Position numbers and translations under genes: made by a program. From NCBI GenBank assembly GCA_964606975.1, contig CAZSGY010000024.1, forward strand, positions 1 through 36,107: a stretch of 36,107 nt of DNA, read 5' to 3'. The notes beneath the pieces were generated by a model, which searched no databases, was not told the DNA's origin, and saw only the letters and a list, made by a program, of their open reading frames with translations. This document shows, piece after piece, positions 30,183 to 36,107 of the stretch (positions within the stretch are counted from its first letter, which is position 1; each line of letters starts with the position of its first letter). This DNA comes from UBA8517 sp964606975 (GTDB taxonomy: Bacteria > Patescibacteriota > Microgenomatia > UBA8517).

Positions 30183-30216
30183 TTAATTACCGCAAAATTA
30201 ACGCAGTTTAACCGCA
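30183..30216. repeat. Three CGCA repeats in 11-bp phase
   Basis: CGCA occurs at 30191-30194, 30202-30205 and 30213-30216, each preceded by a TTAA-containing stretch. The exact 11-bp period puts all three on the same face of DNA, as for a cooperative protein-binding site. They precede the hairpin at 30140-30179 on the side away from the gene. The family is unknown. Confidence 0.45.
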
Positions 30217-30223
30217 TAAGTCT

Positions 30224-30397
30224 TTATTTAAGATAAATACTAAAAAGAGCAAGCACGGCAGCCACCAAAAGCCACTGCGTGGATGCCAGCCAGACATCAC
30301 TCCCTATCCATCCAGACATTGAAAATAGGACGGAAATAACTGCCCCAAACATCAGGACTTTAGAGATTTGCTCTTTATTTTTACTAGACAGTTTCAC
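30224..30397 (-). CDS. Small two-helix membrane protein
   Basis: A 57-aa protein with two hydrophobic helices (about 14-32 and 36-54) separated by a short turn containing GSDVW. GTG at 30397 is chosen as start because AGGGGGTGA, nearly a perfect Shine-Dalgarno site, lies 5-6 nt upstream. An upstream in-frame GTG at 30406 overlaps that site. I do not recognise it. The good ribosome-binding site, unusual in this window, supports it being real. Confidence 0.6.
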   Translation of the reverse strand: MKLSSKNKEQISKVLMFGAVISVLFSMSGWIGSDVWLASTQWLLVAAVLALFSIYLK

Positions 30398-30429
30398 TCT
30401 TCTCACCCCCTTTCCATTTATGATACTAC

Positions 30430-30553
30430 ATCTGCTACTTGACCTTTAAACTTTACAAAAGTAAATTGTTTTCAATTGGTGAAATACGGTGAAATTCCGT
30501 AGATGTGCCGCAACTGTATATCCAGAACCCAACCCTTTAGTCCCGAGCAGGAA
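30430..30553 (+). promoter_or_regulatory. Cobalamin riboswitch
   Basis: The conserved core is present: GGTGAAATTCCG (30488-30499) in a TACGG/CCGTA hairpin, then TGCCGCAACTGTA (30506-30518), matching the RF00174 consensus GCCGCAACTGT. AGTCCCGAGCAGGA follows near the end, where the consensus has AGTC-x-GGA. Upstream are two small hairpins (TTTAC-AAAA-GTAAA, ATTG-TTTT-CAAT). CTGCT (30432-30436) can pair with AGCAG (30546-30550), closing the domain and covering AGGA, the likely ribosome-binding site. The ATG of the zinc-ribbon gene follows at 30555. Ligand binding would therefore probably block translation. Confidence 0.85.
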
Positions 30554-30554
30554 T

Positions 30555-31409
30555 ATGACTTACTTAGAAGCCCCAACGAAAACAATTGAAAACTTCATTC
30601 CCTCGTGGAGATTTACAGAACCGGACCGCTTGGGCCAGGAAATTGTCAGTGCTTTTAACGAAACACACAGGAACGCTGACGATTACAAATTCAAGTTTAA
30701 AGAAGGAAAGTTGGTTGATCTAAAGACAGAAACCGAAATAAAAATAGATACCTCGACCTATCTCGGCAAGAAGGATGCCGAGTTTTTGGATTGTCTTACT
30801 TCATGGGTTGGCGAAAACGAATCAGGTGTGGCTTTATGGATTAGTCCGTCTTATGAAGCAGCATACCCCTGCAACAAAATAACTATGTACAAGATTGAGA
30901 CCGAGGACTACGAAAAGACAACCTTTAATGTTACCGTCTTGTTTGATACCTCAAGGCGGCACACACTAGAAATCGCATCAAAGCTAAATCCGAATTTGGA
31001 AAAAGTCAGTGACCCCGAAGTTCTACGCAACAAACTATTTGTAACCGATGACAACTTCACCCTTACGGACCTTTTTCTATTAATTGGAAAGGAAGAAACC
31101 CAAACCTCTAAGCCCGACAAAGATTTGATTGAATATTTCGTTGATTTAATCCATTCCGGCAAGGATTCGAGACTTATTGCCATGGAGATGCAACAAAAAG
31201 GAATAATCGGCACCTTTTCGGTCAGCTGCGCCGGCAATCAAACGCTTTCCGGCCTTGAGCAAAACTCGCTGACATTAAATTTCGCAGGAAATAAGGATAG
31301 ATACGGTTCGCTTAATTTTACTTGTCCGCACTGCGGAGCCGTTAATATAAGGCCCCATGGACAACTTATAAATAGCTGTCAGCACTGCGGCGGAAATGTG
31401 AGGTGTTAA
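30555..31409 (+). CDS. Riboswitch-controlled zinc-ribbon protein of unknown function
   Basis: A 284-aa soluble protein I do not recognise. Residues 1-255 mix alpha and beta segments with no signal peptide or membrane helix. The C-terminus holds a four-cysteine zinc ribbon, CPHCG then CQHCG about 15 residues later, at about 260-283. The ATG at 30555 is chosen because the cobalamin riboswitch ends 2 nt upstream. Control by a cobalamin riboswitch implies a role in B12 uptake, salvage or use, or in a B12-replaceable pathway. No B12 transporter is in the window. It converges with the lactate permease gene, overlapping by 4 bp at the stops. Confidence 0.8.
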   Translation: MTYLEAPTKTIENFIPSWRFTEPDRLGQEIVSAFNETHRNADDYKFKFKEGKLVDLKTETEIKIDTSTYLGKKDAEFLDCLTSWVGENESGVALWISPSYEAAYPCNKITMYKIETEDYEKTTFNVTVLFDTSRRHTLEIASKLNPNLEKVSDPEVLRNKLFVTDDNFTLTDLFLLIGKEETQTSKPDKDLIEYFVDLIHSGKDSRLIAMEMQQKGIIGTFSVSCAGNQTLSGLEQNSLTLNFAGNKDRYGSLNFTCPHCGAVNIRPHGQLINSCQHCGGNVRC

Positions 31410-32905
31410 TGTTGACTGAAAAAAAGCATTCCCACCAAACCGACCAAACCGACATAAATCAAACATGGCACTATAACTCCTTTTAATATCTCTCTTTCTT
31501 TGTGCTTCAGTCCGACAACTGTTTCCGCAGCCAGTATGTCCGCAAGGGCTATCATGTTTCCCGCCGCCGCTCCGACAACTGCAAGCGCCAAAATTCTATC
31601 TACGCTAAAACCCAAATCCCCCGCGGCTACAGCCAAAAAGTTTCCAAACATCAGATTGGAAATTGTGACACTGCCTGTGAGAAAACTTCCGAAAGCTCCG
31701 ACGAAAGGCGCCAAAAGCGGAAGAAAATTATTTTTAACGTAAACCGCAAGCATACCCACCATCGACGGCAGTCCGGTTGCATTGTGGACGGAATTGACCA
31801 TAATTTGCGCCATTGACGACATAAAAACGATAACTAAAAATGGGCTTAATGATTTTTTAAAGGCCACCTTCGCGGAATTAGCAAAAAGATTAATATTTCT
31901 TTTATATACCAGTAGCGTTATTACACCGGCAATAATAAAGGCGAAGCCGGGATTAAAATAAGTAAATGTATGGGCTACGGGAAGTGGGATTCGAACACCC
32001 GAAGAACCAAGTGTAAATTTACCTACAATCAAAATTGCAATTAAAAATAGGTAAGGAAATATAACTTTGATCAAGGGAAGTTTGGCGGGATGTGGCGTGT
32101 CCACGAGATCTTTCTCCATTTTCGGTACAAAAATGCCGAGTTTGGTGGTAATCAGGACCAAAAATAAACCTATTGCCGATCCCAAAATCGAAGGAAATTC
32201 CTGACCTATATAGACTACAAAAATAGAAGGTACAGCAAAAGCAACCCCGGCCCAAATTGCAAAAGGAAGCGCCTCCAAAAATTCTTTCTTATGATTCTCC
32301 CTGTCTTTGGTCAAAAACCAGAGCATAAAAACCGGTACCAAAATTCCAATCAAATTAATGGTTGCGGCCATTATGGGAACCGAAGGGCCGGCAAGTGCGC
32401 CAAAACCGACCTTGATAGGAGTTCCGGCGGCGCCAAAAACACCTGAGGCACTGTTACCCAGGAGTGCAATTATGACAGAATTTAACGGAGTAATTCCAAG
32501 GCTTACCAAAAGCGGGGCAACAACGGCAGCCGGGGTTCCGAACCCGGCCGTGCCTTCCAAAAAATTCTCAAAAAACCACGCTAAAAATATTACTTGTACA
32601 CGGAGATCTTTTGAAATCGATTCCAAATGGTAACCGATATTTTCAAGAATTTTTGTTTCTCGGATAATTTCCAGAAAAAACACCGCTCCAAAAATAATAA
32701 TTAGAATGTCAAAAGCAACAAGGGAACCCTTGACCAACGAATTTAAAATATACGTCGGATAAACTTGCCAATAAAAAATGGCTAAAGCAGCTACCAAAAT
32801 TAAGGTAATGAGTGAAACCCAAATAAGCGGCGTCCTTTTCCAAAGAAGAAGTATCAAGAATAAAACAAAGGGGGCGGCTACCAGTATCATCGGTAAGGAA
32901 GACAT
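31406..32905 (-). CDS. L-lactate permease family transporter
   Basis: A 499-aa integral membrane protein with about 12-14 hydrophobic helices. It carries FFENFLEGTAGFGTPAAVVA (about 111-130), the characteristic LctP/LldP segment, then GNSASGVFGAAGTP. Near the end are GSFLTGSVTISNLMFG and GAAAGNMIALADILAAETV. LctP proteins move lactate or glycolate across the cytoplasmic membrane, usually with protons. In a fermentative cell with glycolysis and no obvious respiratory chain it could export lactate, but that is inference. It is followed by no coupled gene in the same direction and lies 18 nt downstream of efp. Confidence 0.93.
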   Translation of the reverse strand: MSSLPMILVAAPFVLFLILLLWKRTPLIWVSLITLILVAALAIFYWQVYPTYILNSLVKGSLVAFDILIIIFGAVFFLEIIRETKILENIGYHLESISKDLRVQVIFLAWFFENFLEGTAGFGTPAAVVAPLLVSLGITPLNSVIIALLGNSASGVFGAAGTPIKVGFGALAGPSVPIMAATINLIGILVPVFMLWFLTKDRENHKKEFLEALPFAIWAGVAFAVPSIFVVYIGQEFPSILGSAIGLFLVLITTKLGIFVPKMEKDLVDTPHPAKLPLIKVIFPYLFLIAILIVGKFTLGSSGVRIPLPVAHTFTYFNPGFAFIIAGVITLLVYKRNINLFANSAKVAFKKSLSPFLVIVFMSSMAQIMVNSVHNATGLPSMVGMLAVYVKNNFLPLLAPFVGAFGSFLTGSVTISNLMFGNFLAVAAGDLGFSVDRILALAVVGAAAGNMIALADILAAETVVGLKHKEREILKGVIVPCLIYVGLVGLVGMLFFSQH

Positions 32906-32923
32906 TCCTTACATTTTAAACTA

Positions 32924-33493
32924 TTATTTAACCCTTCCCAAATATTCTCCGGTTCCTGTATCAAGCTGCACCTTCTCCCCCACTTTGATAAAAAGCGGAA
33001 CCTGAGCTTCGATCCCTGTTTCAAGTTTAACAGTCTTTTTCGGGGCATTAACGCGGTTTCCGGCAACATCGTCCGGTGATTCGGTAACTTTGAGAGTAAC
33101 GTGGGCGGGTAAATTTACTCCAATGGCATCGCCTTTATACCAAACTATCCAACACTTCAGATTTGGCGTTAAATAACCAAACTGATCTTCAACCAAAGCG
33201 AGCGGAATGTTTACTTGGTCGTAACTTTTTGGATCCATAAAAACCAAGTCTTCTCCGTCCCGGTACAAATATTCCATTTCTTTTTTCTCAATTTCGGCAA
33301 CTTCTACAATTTCGCTGGTTTTGTATGTAAATTCCCCCGCCGCACCGGTCTTAACATTCTTAAACCTGATGCGCATAACGGGAGAGCCTTTTCCCGGAGA
33401 CATAAATTCCGCCTTGGTGATAAAAACAGGGGCTCCTTTAAAAATAATGAAACTGCCTTTGCTAATATTTCCGGCGCTGATTGTGTTTGCCAT
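32924..33493 (-). CDS. efp: Translation elongation factor P
   Basis: A 189-aa protein that rescues ribosomes stalled at polyproline. It has the KOW-like N-domain with the modification loop MSPGKGSPVMR (Lys35 at the tip), the central OB domain, and the C-terminal OB with GNRVNAPKKTVKLETG. Start at the ATG 33493 gives the usual N-terminus; upstream in-frame residues are not conserved. A Lys at the loop tip together with the EpmA-like gene 26 nt upstream suggests beta-lysylation of Lys35. Confidence 0.95.
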   Translation of the reverse strand: MANTISAGNISKGSFIIFKGAPVFITKAEFMSPGKGSPVMRIRFKNVKTGAAGEFTYKTSEIVEVAEIEKKEMEYLYRDGEDLVFMDPKSYDQVNIPLALVEDQFGYLTPNLKCWIVWYKGDAIGVNLPAHVTLKVTESPDDVAGNRVNAPKKTVKLETGIEAQVPLFIKVGEKVQLDTGTGEYLGRVK

Positions 33494-33519
33494 ATGTGCG
33501 TATTTTAAGTCCAACCGCC

Positions 33520-34518
33520 TTAGAGGTCAAATAGCTCTTTTCCGGGAAAAAACAAAGTTTCCCCGATTGACGAAGCGTCGGCAGCGAGCATTACCAGGCG
33601 GTCAACCCCTACGGCTATTCCGGAAACTTCCGGAATACCACTTTCGAGAGCCGCAATTAAATCGTAATCAATCGGATAGTCGGTCTTGTCCTGGGTCCTC
33701 CGTTGGATTTTATCTTCTTCGAATCTTCTTTTTTGCTCTTTTGCGTCTGTAAGCTCCGAAAAACAGTTCCCGAGTTCTATTCCGGCCAAAAACACTTCAA
33801 ATCTCTCGGCAAAACGGGGGTCTTTGGCGGGTTTGGCAAGCGAGGCTTGGGAAATCGGATAATCATAAATGAAATAAGGTTTTTCCATCTGCATCAGCTT
33901 GGGCTCAACTTTGTTGAAATAAATTTGGTAAAAATCTTCATCCGGGATTTCTAAAACATCGCTCCCCGCATATTTTTTAAAAACATCGGCGATCCTTACC
34001 CTTGGCCATGGCGGGGTTAAATCATAAAACTTTCCCTGATATTCCCATTTTTTTAAATTGGCTTCCGGATTTACTTTTTTAACAATTTCAATAAAAAGTT
34101 TTTCGAAATCCTGCATCACATCAAAATAATTTGCCCCCACCCTGTACCACTCAAGCATTGTAAATTCGGGGTTGTGGAGGTTACTTGTTTCTTCTTCATT
34201 CCTAAAACACTTCGCGATTTCAAAACAGTTTCCCACTCCCGCCGAGAGAAGCTTTTTAATTGAATATTCTGGGCTCATTATCAAGTACGCATCCCTCTCG
34301 TGGTTTGGCTGTGCCCCATCGTAGCTCGCAGAGCGAAGGCGGGTTTTAAAAACCTCCAAATTGGGTTCGGTTGAAGGGACAGGCACTAAAATCGGGGTAA
34401 AAACTTCATGGAAACCCTGTTTTTTAAAAAAAGAGCGGATAGTGTCAACCACCTTTTCCCGAACAAGGTGTTTTTCCATCAGATTCGGGGCATTTTTGAT
34501 TCTTTGCCAAGTCTTCAT
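33520..34518 (-). CDS. epmA: EpmA-like lysyl-tRNA synthetase paralogue (EF-P modification)
   Basis: A 332-aa protein equal to the catalytic core of class II lysyl-tRNA synthetase without the N-terminal anticodon-binding domain. Motif 2 is FEIAKCFRNEEET with NPEFTMLEWYR, followed by GIELGNCFSELTDAKEQKRR, and motif 3 is GIAVGVDRLVML. Length and lack of an anticodon domain match EpmA (YjeA/GenX), which attaches beta-lysine to EF-P. It is directly upstream of efp in the same direction. No EpmB aminomutase is in this window, so the donor may be lysine itself or EpmB may be elsewhere. Confidence 0.92.
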   Translation of the reverse strand: MKTWQRIKNAPNLMEKHLVREKVVDTIRSFFKKQGFHEVFTPILVPVPSTEPNLEVFKTRLRSASYDGAQPNHERDAYLIMSPEYSIKKLLSAGVGNCFEIAKCFRNEEETSNLHNPEFTMLEWYRVGANYFDVMQDFEKLFIEIVKKVNPEANLKKWEYQGKFYDLTPPWPRVRIADVFKKYAGSDVLEIPDEDFYQIYFNKVEPKLMQMEKPYFIYDYPISQASLAKPAKDPRFAERFEVFLAGIELGNCFSELTDAKEQKRRFEEDKIQRRTQDKTDYPIDYDLIAALESGIPEVSGIAVGVDRLVMLAADASSIGETLFFPGKELFDL

Positions 34519-34538
34519 TACAAGGTATTATATCTAAT

Positions 34539-34922
34539 ATGAGGCGTTATATAGTAGTCAAAAGAGTTCCCAAAAAAGGACGCGGAGTATTCGCGTTAAA
34601 GGATTTTAAAGCCGGAGAAATAATTGAAAATGCACCGGTTCTGACTTTTACCCCCAAGGAGAGAAAAAGCTTAGAAAAAACACTCCTTAACCATTACATT
34701 TATCCCTGGAAATCTACACGCGGAGCCTCCATCGCACTTGGTTTTGGTTCCATCTATAACCACTCCTTCTCCCCCAACGCAGACTGGAAGCAGAATTTTA
34801 AAACTCAATGCATGACTTACAGAGCTATTAAAAATATTAAAAAAGGAGAGGAAATCACTGTTAACTATAACGGCGAACCGGACGACAATACTCCAATAGA
34901 TTGGTTTGAGGTGAAAAAATAG
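34539..34922 (+). CDS. SET-domain protein, probable lysine methyltransferase
   Basis: A 127-aa minimal SET domain. It shows KKGRGVFALKDFKAGEIIE (12-30), the S-adenosylmethionine-binding YNHSFSPNA (about 73-81) and GEEITVNYN (about 103-111). These are the canonical SET motifs in order with no pre- or post-SET parts. SET proteins methylate lysines of proteins, and bacterial targets are largely unknown. It is divergent from epmA/efp with only 20 bp between the start codons, which holds TATTAT 8 nt before its ATG. A functional link with EF-P modification is only a speculation. Confidence 0.85.
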   Translation: MRRYIVVKRVPKKGRGVFALKDFKAGEIIENAPVLTFTPKERKSLEKTLLNHYIYPWKSTRGASIALGFGSIYNHSFSPNADWKQNFKTQCMTYRAIKNIKKGEEITVNYNGEPDDNTPIDWFEVKK

Positions 34923-34953
34923 CCACAAAGTGCTCCGACAATAAAGCGCAATC

Positions 34954-34964
34954 TGTGATATAAT
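34954..34964 (+). promoter_or_regulatory. Extended -10 promoter for the RGG zinc-ribbon gene
   Basis: TGTGATATAAT gives TATAAT at 34959-34964 with an upstream TG. The ATG at 34963 falls inside this box, so the real start is the ATG at 34972, 7 nt after the -10 box. The mRNA would be leaderless. Confidence 0.55.
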
Positions 34965-34971
34965 GAACACT

Positions 34972-35451
34972 ATGGGAAATTTTAATAGAGACGATAACAG
35001 GTCCGGCGGATATCGCGGCGGCTTTGGCCGAGGCGGAGGACGCGGCGGATTTTCAGGAAGAGGAAGATCTTCTTTTGGTGAAGACAGAGGCAGACGCGAG
35101 ACGTTCCAAACAGTCTGCAGCGACTGCGGAAAAAATTGCCAAGTACCCTTCAAGCCGACAAACGGCAAGCCAGTTTATTGCAGTGAGTGTTTTGAGAAAG
35201 TAAATGGCGGAAGAGAAGATTCGAGAAGACCGGCAAGATCTGATTTCAGACCCCAAGCTCCGGCTTTTGACCAAAATAGGGCTCAGTTGGAGGCTATGAA
35301 TATCAAATTAGATAAAATTTTAAGCATAATATCTCCGTCAGTGGTCGAAGAGAAGGTAAAAACCCCCTCTATCGCCCCCGCTCAGGTAAAGGAAGTTAAA
35401 TCTGAAAAAGTTAAAAAAGTCACCAAGAAAGTAGCTTCAAAAAAGAAATAA
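34972..35451 (+). CDS. RGG-rich zinc-ribbon protein (CxxC-x17-CxxC)
   Basis: A 159-aa protein with a Gly/Arg-rich N-terminus (about 10-42, RGG-type repeats that bind RNA). A treble-clef zinc ribbon follows with CSDC and CSEC separated by exactly 17 residues (about 49-73). A helical or disordered middle ends in a Lys-rich tail (KVKKVTKKVASKKK). The CxxC-x17-CxxC domain is a CPR-typical small zinc-binding domain. An RNA- or ribosome-associated role is an inference from composition. The ATG at 34972 is used because the upstream ATG overlaps the promoter. A terminator follows at once. Confidence 0.85.
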   Translation: MGNFNRDDNRSGGYRGGFGRGGGRGGFSGRGRSSFGEDRGRRETFQTVCSDCGKNCQVPFKPTNGKPVYCSECFEKVNGGREDSRRPARSDFRPQAPAFDQNRAQLEAMNIKLDKILSIISPSVVEEKVKTPSIAPAQVKEVKSEKVKKVTKKVASKKK

Positions 35452-35485
35452 ACCCCACAAAACCTCTTGATGGGGCTTTTTATTT
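35451..35485. terminator. Bidirectional intrinsic terminator
   Basis: CCCCA (35453-35457) pairs with TGGGG (35471-35475) around a 13-nt loop. On the plus strand CTTTTTATTT follows, and on the minus strand GGGGTTTATTT follows. It lies between the convergent zinc-ribbon and AI-2E transporter genes. Confidence 0.7.
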
Positions 35486-35968
35486 GGCTTTATTATGCTC
35501 GACGGCTGTCCGAATAACCAAATAAATCGGGACAGAAAAGATGGCTCCCCAAATACCCAAAAAGATCGTGCCTGAAATTACGACCAAAAGCATTACCAAA
35601 GGGTTGATTTTATTGGTTGCTCCCAAAAACAAAGGCGCTACCAAAAAATCTACAATCTTATTTAGTACTATAAAAATAATCAAAACCACCAAGCCCTCAA
35701 GCCAGGGTGAAGAACCCTGCCACATGGTGACATTGTCAAAGATGGTGATAAGAGTAATAAAGAGAGTGGCTATAAAAATGCCAAAATTTGGAATTGCCGA
35801 TAAAACTCCTGTCAAAATCCCGAGAAATACTGCATATTTAACATTCAATAGCTCCAGAATCCCCCACGAAGCAAGACCCACTAAAACCATCAAAATAAAT
35901 TGGGTGGTAAAGTATCCGAGAAGTACTTTCCAAATCTTTTGACCAAGTGTTTTTTCAGTTTTAGACAT
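35480..35968 (-). CDS. AI-2E family transporter, C-terminal half only
   Basis: A 162-aa membrane protein matching the C-terminal half of AI-2E/PerM family transporters. It includes GILTGVLSAIPNFGIFIATL (about 50-69), NKIVDFLVAPLFLGATNKIN (about 102-121) and ISGTIFLGIWGAIFSVPIYL (about 131-150). Full-length members have about 340-380 residues and about eight helices. Here only about four helices remain, with an ATG start and a charged N-terminus (SKTEKTLGQKIWK). The upstream partial gene encodes an unrelated sequence, so there is no split first half in frame. It may be a natural short form or a truncated gene. Confidence 0.8.
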   Translation of the reverse strand: MSKTEKTLGQKIWKVLLGYFTTQFILMVLVGLASWGILELLNVKYAVFLGILTGVLSAIPNFGIFIATLFITLITIFDNVTMWQGSSPWLEGLVVLIIFIVLNKIVDFLVAPLFLGATNKINPLVMLLVVISGTIFLGIWGAIFSVPIYLVIRTAVEHNKAK

Positions 35969-35975
35969 AATTTTA

Positions 35976-36107
35976 TTATTTAAAATCTAAAAAAAGCCTT
36001 TCAATTTCAGCAGCAACTGTAAAATCCCTAGGAGTCACTTTTCCCCCTACGCTAAAACGTTGAAGATCAAAAACTATTTTCTTGTAATAAATATGAATAT
36101 CGGGATG
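35976..36107 (-). CDS. Partial protein, C-terminal 43 residues
   Basis: An open frame runs off the right edge and stops with TAA at 35976-35978, 7 nt before the AI-2E-like start codon. The readable 43 residues contain FDLQRFSVGGKVTPRDFTVA and end ERLFLDFK. I do not recognise it, and its start lies beyond the window. Its close spacing suggests it is cotranscribed with the AI-2E-like gene. Confidence 0.6.
   Translation of the reverse strand, partial: HPDIHIYYKKIVFDLQRFSVGGKVTPRDFTVAAEIERLFLDFK

Noticed and set aside
31986..32003. T-arm-like string GTGGGATTCGAACACCC suggesting a tRNA on the minus strand
   Set aside because: It lies inside the conserved lactate permease coding sequence, and no anticodon arm or acceptor stem can be formed around it.
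34963..34971. Upstream ATG start for the RGG zinc-ribbon gene
   Set aside because: It overlaps the TATAAT box at 34959-34964, so it cannot be in the transcript from that promoter.
1..36107. Alternative genetic code with UGA as glycine (code 25)
   Set aside because: UGA ends conserved genes at the expected positions, for example at 21882-21884 and 29403-29405, and no conserved frame reads through it.

Overview
The window looks like a chromosomal segment of a Candidate Phyla Radiation bacterium (Patescibacteria; Microgenomates is my best guess, from gene content only). Genes are compact and closely packed. Many short membrane-anchored proteins resemble those I associate with CPR genomes, including a DUF5667-type protein, a Gmad2-like protein, a CxxC-x17-CxxC zinc ribbon and a TraG/VirD4-like ATPase with a small partner. 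Transketolase is split, a four-helix-bundle (S23/IVP) gene is present, and UGA is an ordinary stop codon, so genetic code 25 does not apply. No phage or conjugative module is complete.

Layout. 1-1720: a 41-bp tandem repeat, a structurally reduced tRNA-Met(CAU), ftsB/divIC-like, a Xer-type recombinase and a tRNA-Ile(UAU). 1722-6067: a HTH/LAGLIDADG-like protein, a short UDP-sugar dehydrogenase, and a TraG/VirD4-like ATPase with its small upstream partner. 6111-9860: a vitamin-B12-linked deoxynucleotide module of nrdR, class II ribonucleotide reductase nrdJ and a PduO-type cobalamin adenosyltransferase. Between nrdR and nrdJ lies a 201-bp foldable element flanked by two copies of the 3' end of nrdR. 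Paired NrdR-box-like sites precede nrdR. 10091-11884: a DUF5667-like protein, a CPBP protease and a HEPN-motif protein. 11966-16479: two tandem class A penicillin-binding proteins. 16482-20474: two membrane proteins, a D-2-hydroxyacid dehydrogenase, a PfkB kinase and class I aldolase. 20550-22420: three cell-envelope proteins.

22428-29645 is a central-carbon block: split transketolase interrupted by a four-helix-bundle gene, a LOG-family protein, GAPDH, a GT2 glycosyltransferase, a compact phosphoglycerate kinase, RpiB, an archaeal-type triosephosphate isomerase and a glutaredoxin. With the aldolase and dehydrogenase it covers lower glycolysis and the non-oxidative pentose phosphate steps. 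29689-31409 holds small membrane proteins, a hairpin with 11-bp-phased repeats, and a cobalamin riboswitch in front of a zinc-ribbon protein of unknown function. 31406-36107 has a lactate permease, EF-P with its EpmA-like modification enzyme, a SET-domain protein, an RGG zinc-ribbon protein, a C-terminal-half AI-2E transporter and a partial gene.

Most notable: (1) the cobalamin riboswitch controlling an unrecognised protein, in a segment that also uses B12 for DNA precursor synthesis and shows no B12 biosynthesis; (2) the structured insert at the nrdR 3' end; (3) a four-helix-bundle gene and microsatellite repeats lodged inside the transketolase operon, with the repeats read as protein; (4) the degenerate tRNA-Met. 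Several promoters place an extended -10 box 4-7 nt before the start codon, suggesting common leaderless transcription.
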